Shown here in pieces: positions 23,983-31,990 of a stretch of DNA of 64,000 nt. The notes beneath the pieces were generated by a model, which worked only from the letters and a program-made list of their open reading frames with translations, was not told the DNA's origin and did not search any database. The first letter of the stretch is position 1. The number at the start of each line of letters is the position of its first letter. The stretch lies in contig CBDFFP010000003.1 of the NCBI GenBank assembly GCA_965246855.1, forward strand, positions 124,001 through 188,000, read 5' to 3'. Source of the stretch: UBA1952 sp965246855 (GTDB lineage Bacteria > Bacteroidota > Bacteroidia > Chitinophagales > Chitinophagaceae). A program made the position numbers and the translations under genes.

Positions 23983-25413
23983 TTAGATTTTGGTGTAGGA
24001 AATTCTGAGGGTTAAGCGGTAAAGAGGATGGATACGGCTACCAACTATTAACCGGAAAGCACCCGGGAGGCCGGAGGCCCCATGAATGCGTAAATGTAGG
24101 GCACTTCCGCCGGAGTTCACACTTCGTTGTAATTCCCGGGGAAAATTGATGAGGTACTGGTTCACCGTAATGCCGCCAATCGTGGCTGTCCGCACATTTC
24201 CATCCACAAAATCGGAAGGTTCTGTATAGCCTTCCGGCAGCTGGTCGGCGATAGCAGAAAGGGTGCCATCAGCGTTTACTTTCTGCGGAAAAATACGAGG
24301 CGGCGCGAAGTAACGGTTGGAAAAAGCCGTGTCAATAGCCGTGATAATCAATTGCGCGCGGTTATAAATCGCTTTCGGCAGGCCCCCTGTATAAGGCATC
24401 TGAAAATCAATGCCCGCACCCGGTTCGTTTTGCAAAAGCAGCAGATTCGGGTCGCCCGTTCCATTTACAAACTTGTAAGCAGGTGTGCCGGAATAGTCGC
24501 GGCGCAGATAGGTGTAAACCTTGCCGTAAGCGGACTGAAACGGGAAGGAAGCGATGTTGGAATCGTTACCGTCGTTTTTATAATATACTACGATTCCCGC
24601 TTTCTGATACAAATCTGTTCCATAAAGAAAGCTGAAATAAGGAATCAAAGAGCCTGTCTGGCCCGCATCCGGCTCTACATACAAGCCCCGAAAGGCTGAT
24701 GCGAAATTGGGCAGCGTCGTTCCCGCAGCAATACCTTCATAAAGGGCTGGAAGAAAGCGGTTTAGGTCTAATAGAATACGCAGATGCGGAGGACGATTCG
24801 CACCACCTACCGACACCGAATCCCGAAGTTGGGATAAATACACTGTTTTGTCTCCAAAAACCTGCGAGCGGTCCACGTTGGGCGCTCGATTACTGTAGAA
24901 GAAAGAATCAGTCCCGGTAAGACCCTGACTCAGCCGATAAACGCGGTAGCGAATGCCAGGTGCAGAAAGCGTATCCCCCCAACTAAAACCCGCGTAGGGA
25001 AGCACCAGAACTACAGAATCAATGCGGGGATTGTTGCCAAAAGTAAAGTTGGCCGTCGTGGGCGATGGTTCAAAAGCGATAGCTGCAAAAGTTTTTCCGA
25101 AAAACGGATCGGAAGAAACAAGACCTGCACCCATAAACGAGGAGCCAACTATCCGGTTAGTACCGGGAATATTCTGCCTGTAACTTGTGATAAAGGAATC
25201 AGTGAATACTGTTCTTGCCAATACGGTGAAAGTATCATCTAGGGGATTAGTATTCAAGCTATCACCTGCGGGCAACACGTTGGAAGCAAGCAGGGTGTTC
25301 TCCTTACAGGAAGAAAAACCTGAAAGCAGGATACCAATAACAAACGTGTAAAGCAGGGAAAACCGAAAGGTCACGAAAGGGGACAGAGTAGGGAAGGGTG
25401 CGCGAATTTCCAT
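23983..25413 (-). CDS. DUF4270 family lipoprotein
   Basis: This 476-residue protein has a signal peptide (LLYTFVIGILLSGFSSCKEN) with lipobox FSSC. DUF4270 proteins are restricted to Bacteroidota; their function is unknown. The family pattern is visible in LARTVFTDSFITSYRQN, then VGSSFMGAGLVSSDPFFGKT and IDSVVLVLPYAGFSWGDT. The conserved order here (panC divergent, starch-synthase-like, DUF4270, glmS) is, to my knowledge, common in the phylum. A later Met could be the true start, but the signal peptide position fits the chosen one. Confidence 0.82.
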   Translation of the reverse strand: MEIRAPFPTLSPFVTFRFSLLYTFVIGILLSGFSSCKENTLLASNVLPAGDSLNTNPLDDTFTVLARTVFTDSFITSYRQNIPGTNRIVGSSFMGAGLVSSDPFFGKTFAAIAFEPSPTTANFTFGNNPRIDSVVLVLPYAGFSWGDTLSAPGIRYRVYRLSQGLTGTDSFFYSNRAPNVDRSQVFGDKTVYLSQLRDSVSVGGANRPPHLRILLDLNRFLPALYEGIAAGTTLPNFASAFRGLYVEPDAGQTGSLIPYFSFLYGTDLYQKAGIVVYYKNDGNDSNIASFPFQSAYGKVYTYLRRDYSGTPAYKFVNGTGDPNLLLLQNEPGAGIDFQMPYTGGLPKAIYNRAQLIITAIDTAFSNRYFAPPRIFPQKVNADGTLSAIADQLPEGYTEPSDFVDGNVRTATIGGITVNQYLINFPRELQRSVNSGGSALHLRIHGASGLPGAFRLIVGSRIHPLYRLTLRISYTKI

Positions 25414-25446
25414 CTTAAAGAAGGAAAACCGGCGGGAAAGTTTTGG

Positions 25447-26286
25447 TTAAGCTTTTACGGGGACTTCTACGATGCTTTTGTATGCTTCCAGCAGCGGCAA
25501 CACGTCTTCTGACCAGCTATCTTCCCAACGAATCACGCGCTTGTTGCGCGCGGGTTTCATGGCTTCATCAATTGCTGTTTCCAGCGTTGGCTCGCCTTGA
25601 ATCAAAATGTCGGCTGCTTTCATTGCGCCCAATGTGAGGGCTTCTGCCGTTCCGGGTTTAAAAGCTTCCAGCTCTTTTTCCTTAAAGTCCTGATTTACAA
25701 GGGCTTTCTTGATAAAATCGGGCGGCAGCGTCTCGCCAAATTGCGGGTTCTGCACCGTAAAGGCAATCTTGGAATTGGTGAAAACCGGCTCTTTTTTATA
25801 GGCCGTTTTCAGGTACACTGGCAGCAGGGAAGTCATCCAGCCGTGGCAATGAATAAGGTGGGGAGGCCAGCCAAATTTCTTCACCGTTTCCAGCGCGCTC
25901 TTACAGAAGAAAACCATCCGCTCGGCGTTGTCGTCATAGAAAGTTCCGTGCTCATCGCGGGCTGTAAACTTGCGCTTGAAGTAGTCTTCATTGTCCATGA
26001 AATACACCTGCAGACGCGCGTTAGGCAGCGACGCTACTTTGATAACCAGCGGATAGTCGTCCTTGTCCACGATGATGTTGATGCCTGAAAGGCGCACCAC
26101 TTCGTGCAGACGGTGGCGGCGCTCGTTAATTGTTCCGAAGCGCGGCATAATCACGCGTATCTCCAGCCCGGCGTCAAAAGTCTTACGGGAAAGCGCGTTC
26201 AGAATCGGCGCAAAAACCGTGTCTTCCACATAAGGCGATAGCTCGTTTGCTATTACCAGAATCCTTTTCTTTGCATCTACAGACAT
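25447..26286 (-). CDS. Starch/glycogen synthase-like protein, N-terminal domain only
   Basis: This 279-residue protein resembles the N-terminal (GT5) half of bacterial glycogen/starch synthases: ILVIANELSPYVEDTVFAPI, LEIRVIMPRFGTINERRHRL and HCHGWMTSLLPVYLKTAYK. Full-length enzymes are about 450-500 residues with two Rossmann domains; the C-terminal nucleotide-sugar domain is absent and no remnant follows, since DUF4270 starts 33 bp later. Bacteroidota commonly carry this short form beside panC, so it is probably a real single-domain protein and not a recent truncation. Catalytic activity is doubtful. Confidence 0.8.
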   Translation of the reverse strand: MSVDAKKRILVIANELSPYVEDTVFAPILNALSRKTFDAGLEIRVIMPRFGTINERRHRLHEVVRLSGINIIVDKDDYPLVIKVASLPNARLQVYFMDNEDYFKRKFTARDEHGTFYDDNAERMVFFCKSALETVKKFGWPPHLIHCHGWMTSLLPVYLKTAYKKEPVFTNSKIAFTVQNPQFGETLPPDFIKKALVNQDFKEKELEAFKPGTAEALTLGAMKAADILIQGEPTLETAIDEAMKPARNKRVIRWEDSWSEDVLPLLEAYKSIVEVPVKA

Positions 26287-26434
26287 AAAACGGGGGAAAT
26301 ACTTTTTGCTTTAAAAAATTGCCTTCGGGGGACGAAGAAAACAAGTCACCTAACCCAAAGCGGCTGCAAAATTACGAAATTTTAAGCAACTTTCTCCTTT
26401 TCTCCAAACGGCGTTTATCTTCCTCTTTTCATCG

Positions 26435-27277
26435 ATGTTTATCTTCCGACAGGCAGCGCAGCTTTCCGGGTATCTCTCCGGCCTTCAAAAACCGGTTGGT
26501 TTTGTCCCCACGATGGGTGCGCTCCACAGCGGTCATCAATCATTGCTGGCGCGCGCGGCGGTGGATGGCCACTTCACTGTGGTGAGCATTTTCGTGAATC
26601 CCACGCAGTTCAACGACCCAAAAGACTTTGAGAAATACCCCATTACCACTACCGAAGACCTGAAAATGCTCACCGAAAGCCGTTGTGACGCGGTGTACCT
26701 GCCAACGGTAGAAGATGTATATCCGCAAGGAGCAGAAGGCGAGAAGACCTATGATTTTGGCGCGTTGGAAAGCATTTTGGAAGGCGAAAAGCGACCCGGC
26801 CATTTCCGGGGTGTGGGCCAGGTAGTGAGTCGACTGCTGGACATCGTGAAGCCGCAGCATCTTTATCTGGGGCAAAAAGATTTCCAGCAATGCGCGGTGA
26901 TTGCCGACCTCATCCGGCAAAAAGCGATACCCGTGCAGCTTCATGTTTGCCCTACCGTGCGCGAGGCGGATGGGCTGGCCATGAGTTCGCGAAACCGCCG
27001 TCTTTCACCTTATGAGCGTGCCAAAGCGGGCGTTATTTATCAGTGCCTTGTTTCTATAGAAGCCAAGAAGGAAAGCCTGCCTTTCGCTATTGTGGCAAAG
27101 GAATGCGAAGCGCTGCTTACGGAAAAGGGCTTTGTGGTAGAATACGTGGCGCTCGCCGACGCGGAGACTTTTTCGCTGCTGCCCGACTATGATAATGCCC
27201 GCCCAATGGTGACGCTGATTGCGGCACGGTTGGGTAGCACGCGCCTGATTGACAACCTGCTGCTTTCCGAAAGCTAA
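26435..27277 (+). CDS. panC: Pantothenate synthetase
   Basis: This 280-residue enzyme condenses pantoate with beta-alanine using ATP in vitamin B5 and coenzyme A synthesis. Motifs are VGFVPTMGALHSGHQSLLAR (HxGH nucleotide site), VVSIFVNPTQFNDPKDFEKY, GHFRGVGQVVSRLLDIVKP, LYLGQKDFQQ, and MSSRNRRLSP with the KMSKS-like SSRN. Length is normal. It overlaps the next gene on the opposite strand by 4 bp (convergent). The 148-bp gap to the divergent starch-synthase-like gene must hold both promoters, but no full TAnnTTTG element is clear. Confidence 0.97.
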   Translation: MFIFRQAAQLSGYLSGLQKPVGFVPTMGALHSGHQSLLARAAVDGHFTVVSIFVNPTQFNDPKDFEKYPITTTEDLKMLTESRCDAVYLPTVEDVYPQGAEGEKTYDFGALESILEGEKRPGHFRGVGQVVSRLLDIVKPQHLYLGQKDFQQCAVIADLIRQKAIPVQLHVCPTVREADGLAMSSRNRRLSPYERAKAGVIYQCLVSIEAKKESLPFAIVAKECEALLTEKGFVVEYVALADAETFSLLPDYDNARPMVTLIAARLGSTRLIDNLLLSES

Positions 27278-27690
27278 CGCCTGCCGCCATCTCTGCTGGT
27301 TGTTTCCGGCGCTTCATAATCAGGCGCATCTTCCGGGTCTTTTCCTTTCTGAATCCAAACCGTAACGCTTGAACGCAACATCAGATTACGCTTGGAAACA
27401 GCCGTAAAGGTTACTTTCTCGTCCAGAAAAATCCTAGGAATCACCCACGCATTTCCCCGCATCTCACCCCAGTCTGCGGTCAGGAAAACATCGTTTGTAT
27501 CCAGTGGCAAATAGCGCCCATCCGTCGTTTCACCTTCTACATTCACGTAGTAGTTCAATACGGGTTTCAGGCTGTCGGTGTAGAGGTTGAAATACACCGA
27601 TTTCAGCGCCGGCGGCCTTTGTGCGGATGCCGCGAAATGGCTCATCAGAAGCAAGCAGAAAATCCCCCAAAACTTCTTCACACTTCTCAT
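27274..27690 (-). CDS. Secreted protein of unknown function, downstream of pyk
   Basis: This 138-residue protein has a signal peptide (KKFWGIFCLLLMSHFAASAQ). The mature part is a compact beta domain (LKSVYFNLYTDSLKPVLNYY, then WGEMRGNAWVIPRIFLDEKV), with an acidic tail ending PDYEAPETTSRDGGRR. No known domain is recognised. Its ATG overlaps the pyk stop codon by 4 bp, so it is almost surely translationally coupled to pyk. The 3' end overlaps the convergent panC by 4 bp. Confidence 0.72.
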   Translation of the reverse strand: MRSVKKFWGIFCLLLMSHFAASAQRPPALKSVYFNLYTDSLKPVLNYYVNVEGETTDGRYLPLDTNDVFLTADWGEMRGNAWVIPRIFLDEKVTFTAVSKRNLMLRSSVTVWIQKGKDPEDAPDYEAPETTSRDGGRR

Positions 27691-29111
27691 TCCACGCGGT
27701 TAATTTTAATCATGTTGGTGGGCAGATGGCTTTGCACCGGAATAGAGCCGGTATTGACTACGATATCGCCGGAATGTAAACACCCGCGTTTTTTGAGGTA
27801 GTCAATCTGGTCGGCCAGCACGCTGTCAATGCTTTCTTCCTTGTCATAGAAAAACGCCCGCACGCCCCACGAAAGCGAAAGCTGATTGACCAGCGAAGGC
27901 GTTTTGGTGAAGACAAACAAATTTGCCTTAGGCCGGTAAGAACTCAACATAAAAGCCGTGTACCCGCTCTGTGTCATGCCGATGAGCGCCGCCGCCTTCA
28001 CGTCCTGCGCCAACTCGCAGGCGTTATAACACACCGCGTCGGAAAGGAAAGACGGCGAGTGCGACTGTGGCACAAGGTTGCGGTTATAAACAATCTCCTC
28101 TTTCTCTACCTCGTTGATGATAGAAACCATTGTGCGCACCACCACTTCCGGGTATTTGCCCGTAGCCGTTTCGGCGGAAAGCATCACCGCGTCTGCGCCT
28201 TCCAGAACGGCGTTGGCTACGTCGGTAATGTCTGCGCGGTTGGGTTGTCTGCGGTCCAGCATACTCTCCATCATCTGCGTCGCAATAATCACCGGCTTGG
28301 CGCGGTGGATGCACATGCTCACAATCTTCTTTTGCAGCATCGGGATTTTCTCCAATGGCAATTCCACACCCAAATCTCCCCGCGCTACCATTACCGCATC
28401 CGACGCCAGAATCACATCGCGCAGGTGTTCCAGCGCTTCCGGCTTTTCTATTTTGGAAATGATTTTCGCTCTGGAATTTCCGGCTTGTAGCAAGTGGCGC
28501 AACTGGTCCACATCTTCCGGGCTGCGCACAAACGAAAGCGCAATCCAGTCAATATCCTGCGTCAGGAGAAAGTCCACATCAATGAGGTCTTTTTCCGTCA
28601 GCGAAGGCAGGGAAATTTTCGTGTCGGGAAGGTTTACGCCTTTGCGCGAAGACAAAATGCCGGGAACCGTTACCTGCACACGCACATTGTGGTCAGAGGT
28701 TTTTTCCATCACCACGACTTCTATTTTGCCGTCGTCAATCAGGATTTTTTCGCCCGCCTTCACGTCGTCGTAGAAGTTGGGGTAGGAGATATACACCTTC
28801 TCCCGCGTACCCATTCCCTTCTCGTTGGTGAAGAGAAATTCATCGCCCATTTCAAACGGAATCCCGTTGTTCTCCACCTCGCCCACACGCAGTTTCGGGC
28901 CTTGCAGGTCGGCCAGAATGGCGATGTTGAACGGCTCTTCGCGGTTGATGCGCTTGACGTGTTCAATCACTTCCTTGTGGGCTTCGTGCGTGCCGTGCGA
29001 GAAATTGAGGCGGAAGACATTCACGCCTTCCTGCACCAGCCCCAAGAGCTTTTCGTAGGTGTTGCAGGCCGGGCCGACGGTGGCGATAATCTTGGTTTTG
29101 TGGAGGAGCAT
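27687..29111 (-). CDS. pyk: Pyruvate kinase
   Basis: This 474-residue glycolytic enzyme transfers phosphate from phosphoenolpyruvate to ADP. Visible signatures are KTKIIATVGPACNTYEKL at the start, VFRLNFSHGTHEAHKEV, IISKIEKPEALEHLRDVI with the catalytic lysine, and AVMVARGDLGVELPLEKIP (metal-binding acidic residues). The C-terminal allosteric domain is complete and ends HLPTNMIKINRVE. The start at 29111 fits the family; the upstream frame to 29219 is low-complexity spacer. It is followed, with overlap, by the small secreted protein gene. Confidence 0.97.
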   Translation of the reverse strand: MLLHKTKIIATVGPACNTYEKLLGLVQEGVNVFRLNFSHGTHEAHKEVIEHVKRINREEPFNIAILADLQGPKLRVGEVENNGIPFEMGDEFLFTNEKGMGTREKVYISYPNFYDDVKAGEKILIDDGKIEVVVMEKTSDHNVRVQVTVPGILSSRKGVNLPDTKISLPSLTEKDLIDVDFLLTQDIDWIALSFVRSPEDVDQLRHLLQAGNSRAKIISKIEKPEALEHLRDVILASDAVMVARGDLGVELPLEKIPMLQKKIVSMCIHRAKPVIIATQMMESMLDRRQPNRADITDVANAVLEGADAVMLSAETATGKYPEVVVRTMVSIINEVEKEEIVYNRNLVPQSHSPSFLSDAVCYNACELAQDVKAAALIGMTQSGYTAFMLSSYRPKANLFVFTKTPSLVNQLSLSWGVRAFFYDKEESIDSVLADQIDYLKKRGCLHSGDIVVNTGSIPVQSHLPTNMIKINRVE

Positions 29112-29391
29112 GGAGAAATGCGGAAATAGAAGAAATGTGAGAGAATGTGGGAAATGCGGGAAATGCGGTAATGGACTTCCGCGGGAAAAAGCACTGTAGC
29201 GAGAAGCTGAAAACCCCAAACGGTTTCAAAGGTGGGCTCTGGCTTGAATTTGCCTGCGTAAAGCTTTCGTAAAAAATAGCGCCATGCTTTTCGATTATCT
29301 AAGCACAGGCGGCACATCCACACCAGCGACAAAGCAAAACCACTACACCAAACCACATTCTCCACATTGTCGCATTCCCCACATTCCCACA
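29112..29391. other. 280-bp gap between pyk and the ABC permease gene
   Basis: No gene is seen. The left end (29112-29172) is a purine-rich short-period repeat of GAAATGCGG/GAATGTGGG-like words. The right end (29350-29391) carries the complementary words (GCATTCCCCACATTCCCACA), so the two flanks are loosely inverted relative to each other. The centre contains nothing recognisable. Confidence 0.4.
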
Positions 29392-30441
29392 TTACCCCCG
29401 CACCCGTGGATCCAACGCCCGGTACAGCAAATCGGTAAAGAAATTCACCACCAGGAAAATGACTGCCGTGAACAGCACTGCGCCCATCACCACCGGAAAA
29501 TCAAACTTGTCCAGCGCGTCCACCGTGAGCTTGCCAATGCCTTTCCAGCCAAAGACATACTCCACAAAAAACGACCCCGCCAGCAGCTCCGCCAGCCAGC
29601 CGGAAATGGCCGTCAAAACCGGATTCAAAGCGTTTGGAAGCGCGTGCCTCAACACGACTCTTTTAGACGAAAGTCCTTTGGCCCGCGCCGTGCGGATATA
29701 ATCCTGCGAAAGGCTGTCCAACAGTGCGCTGCGCGTAAGCTGCGTGATGATTGCCAGCGGGCGAATGCCCAACGCCAGCGCGGGCAGAATCAGGTTTCGG
29801 AGCGCCAGATGTCGCCCACCAAAAGCATCCCATTCCCAAAGCGAACCGGTCATGCCGAGGCCGGTATAAGGTTGCAAAAGAAAGCCGAACACATACGCCA
29901 CCAGCAGCCCCGCAAAAAACGACGGCAACGACACGCCCGCCACCGCAACGGCCACCGCGCCGGTATCTATCCACGTTCCCTTTTTCACCGCCGCCAGCGT
30001 TCCCAATCCTATCCCCACAACCGCAGCAAAAATCAACGCACTCAATGCCAGCACCAGCGTTCCCGGAAAGGCCTCGCCCAATACCTCCGTCACGGGCCGC
30101 TTGGTGCGGTAGGAAGCGCCCAGATACGGCGCTTTCAAAACCAGCGCTTTCTCGCCGAAGGGAAGGATTTTCGCGTAGCCGTATTTCTCCTTTTCTGCCG
30201 CCGTGTTGGCGTGGACGGCAATGGGGGAAAGGTCGGCCAGATAATAGCCATAGCGCGCTGCCAGCGGCTCGTCAAGATGCAGGGATTTCCGGGCGGCTTC
30301 CACCGTTGCCAGATCGCTGCGCTGCCCCAGCGTGAGGCGCGCCGGGTCGCCGGGCAAGACGTTGAACAGAAAGAACACCGCCGTCACCACGCCCCAAAGC
30401 ACGAGGAGCATGTAACCGAGGCGGCGAATGATTTTTTTCAA
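29392..30441 (-). CDS. DppB/OppB-type ABC transporter permease
   Basis: This 349-residue integral membrane protein matches the first permease subunit of dipeptide/oligopeptide ABC importers. It starts with MLLVLWGVVTAVFFLFNVLP and GDPARLTLGQRSD, typical for DppB. The periplasmic loop is followed by five more helices. The EAA loop is TARAKGLSSKRVVLRHALPN, which contacts the ATPase subunit. No second permease, ATPase or binding protein lies within the window, so the partner genes must be elsewhere or it works in an unlinked complex. Upstream lie palindromic repeats rather than another transporter gene. Confidence 0.9.
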   Translation of the reverse strand: MKKIIRRLGYMLLVLWGVVTAVFFLFNVLPGDPARLTLGQRSDLATVEAARKSLHLDEPLAARYGYYLADLSPIAVHANTAAEKEKYGYAKILPFGEKALVLKAPYLGASYRTKRPVTEVLGEAFPGTLVLALSALIFAAVVGIGLGTLAAVKKGTWIDTGAVAVAVAGVSLPSFFAGLLVAYVFGFLLQPYTGLGMTGSLWEWDAFGGRHLALRNLILPALALGIRPLAIITQLTRSALLDSLSQDYIRTARAKGLSSKRVVLRHALPNALNPVLTAISGWLAELLAGSFFVEYVFGWKGIGKLTVDALDKFDFPVVMGAVLFTAVIFLVVNFFTDLLYRALDPRVRG

Positions 30442-30530
30442 AAAAGAAAGGCGTTTTTATTCCGGCAACCAAAGTTCTTTCCCGGAGCGGATAACTAAGA
30501 AATTATCCCCAAAAACAGCCGTAAACAGGT

Positions 30531-30640
30531 GGGACGAAGGAGCCTTGGAATAATGCAAGGCTCCTTCGGGGTGACAAAATATTTCCGGTAATAAAGGGGG
30601 GTAACATCTTTTGTCATTCCCGAAGGGAATCTGTGGATAA
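30531..30640. repeat. Two dispersed hairpin elements upstream of the ABC permease gene
   Basis: The first (30531-30580) is GACGAAGGAGCCTTGG ... CAAGGCTCCTTCGGGGTGAC, a hairpin. The second (30608-30638) is TTTTGTCATTCCCGAAGGGA then ATCTGTGGA, the inverse of the element at 5485 and 18508. They occupy most of the 304-bp gap between two minus-strand genes. Confidence 0.65.
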
Positions 30641-30745
30641 CACATCTGTACAGGCGCTCCCGATTTTCATCAGGACAGGCTCTTTTGGTAATGACAAAGT
30701 TCTTCCGATAGAAAACGCAGCCGTTAAAGGAGGGTTTTCTCTTTT

Positions 30746-31501
30746 TTATGCATTTGGCGGCGGAGGCGTTACTGCGCCGCCCTGATTGCCGCCTTTCTTC
30801 ACATTGGTTTTCGCCGTTGCCACTTCGGTGTTGATGATGTTGACGGCCTTTACCTGCGCCGGGTCAGGTGTGGCGGCCAGGGTGAGGGTGGAGTTGAGCT
30901 TATTCACGTAGTCTTCCAAACGCTGCTGGGCCACACCGCGAAAGCGTTTGGCCGCGCCCACGTCTGCCACCGTCAGGTCGGCGGCGCGCACGCTATAAAG
31001 GCTTTCAAACTGGCTGTTGGCGGCTTGCAACGGCGTTGTCCAGTCGGCGGTCAGCATGGGAATCTGAGCAATGGCGGCCACTGCGTCGGCCTTTTGGAAA
31101 TCCTGAAGCAGGTTGTTGATGGAGGAGGTTTCGGTAATCTGCGACTGGTCGGCAATTTCGTCGCCATAGGCAGCCATGTAGCGCAAAAGCACGCGCGCGG
31201 CCTGCGCCTTGGCCGCGTTGTTGGAGAGGGCATAGCCGCGCAGGATGAAGTTTAGCCCGCGAATGAGGTTGTCGCGCTGCTCATCCAAAAGAAGGAGTTG
31301 GCGCGTGTTATTGGAACCCAGGGCGCGGTTCATGGCCCCGTCCAAGTCGTTATAGGCGTGCACCAGGTCGGCAAGAGCGGCCACCAAAACAGCGTCGCGG
31401 ATGCCCAGCGCGGTTATTTGAGAAGTAATGTCTTTCAGCACTTGCTGATAAATGAGCATAGGCAGCACACTCATTTTGACGGATTTTACGAGGACGGGCA
31501 T
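30746..31501 (-). CDS. Alpha-helical protein of unknown function, possibly DUF6261
   Basis: This 251-residue protein has no signal peptide and is predicted helical almost throughout: ITALGIRDAVLVAALADLVH, then AYNDLDGAMNRALG and LDEQRDNLIRGLNFILRGYA, with a final linker and a PPPPNA tail. The architecture resembles Bacteroidota DUF6261 helical proteins, a guess from overall pattern only. It is divergent from the T9SS propeller gene, and the gap between them carries a 21-bp tandem array. Confidence 0.6.
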   Translation of the reverse strand: MPVLVKSVKMSVLPMLIYQQVLKDITSQITALGIRDAVLVAALADLVHAYNDLDGAMNRALGSNNTRQLLLLDEQRDNLIRGLNFILRGYALSNNAAKAQAARVLLRYMAAYGDEIADQSQITETSSINNLLQDFQKADAVAAIAQIPMLTADWTTPLQAANSQFESLYSVRAADLTVADVGAAKRFRGVAQQRLEDYVNKLNSTLTLAATPDPAQVKAVNIINTEVATAKTNVKKGGNQGGAVTPPPPNA

Positions 31502-31649
31502 AAAGTGGATTTTTGAGGGGTAAAAAAAAGGAGGAGGTCAAATGTAAATGTCCTTTATCGTCCTTGCAAACGAAGCAGCCCGATTGGGGGCGGCTTTGTA
31601 CCTGTTTTTCTTTTCCTGCCCGCCTGCGCTGTTTTTAAAAACCGTCTCC

Positions 31650-31838
31650 GGGTTTCCGAAAACGCCCACCAATAGCTAAAACGCTGCATACGGAAACCCG
31701 GAAACGGCTATTAATAGCTAAAACGGCATATACGGAAACCTGGAAACACCCACCAATAGCTAAAACGGCGTATGCGGAAACCCGGAAATGGGCATCAAGC
31801 CCAAAAACGGCGCTACCGGAAACCCGGAAGCCCTTGTG
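31650..31838. repeat. 21-bp grid tandem array with alternating A and B half-units
   Basis: Nine consecutive 21-bp units alternate. A units (starts 31671, 31713, 31755, 31797) have core AATAGCTAAAACGG. B units (31650, 31692, 31734, 31776, 31818) have core GGAAACCCGGAA. Cores are 11-14 bp and the remaining 7-10 bp vary. The full period is therefore 42 bp, held without a single-base slip over 189 bp. The outermost units are the most diverged. It fills much of the 489-bp divergent gap 31502-31990; the rest holds the short element at 31876. Confidence 0.9.
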
Positions 31839-31875
31839 CCGTTTTGACTGTTGGGGGCAGGGATGTTTTTCTCCA

Positions 31876-31911
31876 TAGGAACACGCGCAGCGTGCCTTCG
31901 CCGAAAATGCG
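31876..31911. repeat. Diverged copy of the GGACACGCGCAGCGTGTCC element
   Basis: GGAACACGCGCAGCGTGCC followed by TTCGCCGAAAATGCG matches the centre of the element at 60994-61080, including the CGCCGAAAATGCG block that follows the palindrome there. Confidence 0.6.
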
Positions 31912-31990
31912 GGTTGGGAGGAAGATATAAAAATTGGGTTTCGGGATTAGCTTTGTCAAAACATTCTTCTTTTCCTTTCCTCCCCAAAAA

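Noticed and set aside
25414..25446. Remnant of a C-terminal glycogen synthase domain
   Set aside because: Only 33 bp between the short GT5-like gene and DUF4270, with no coding remnant.
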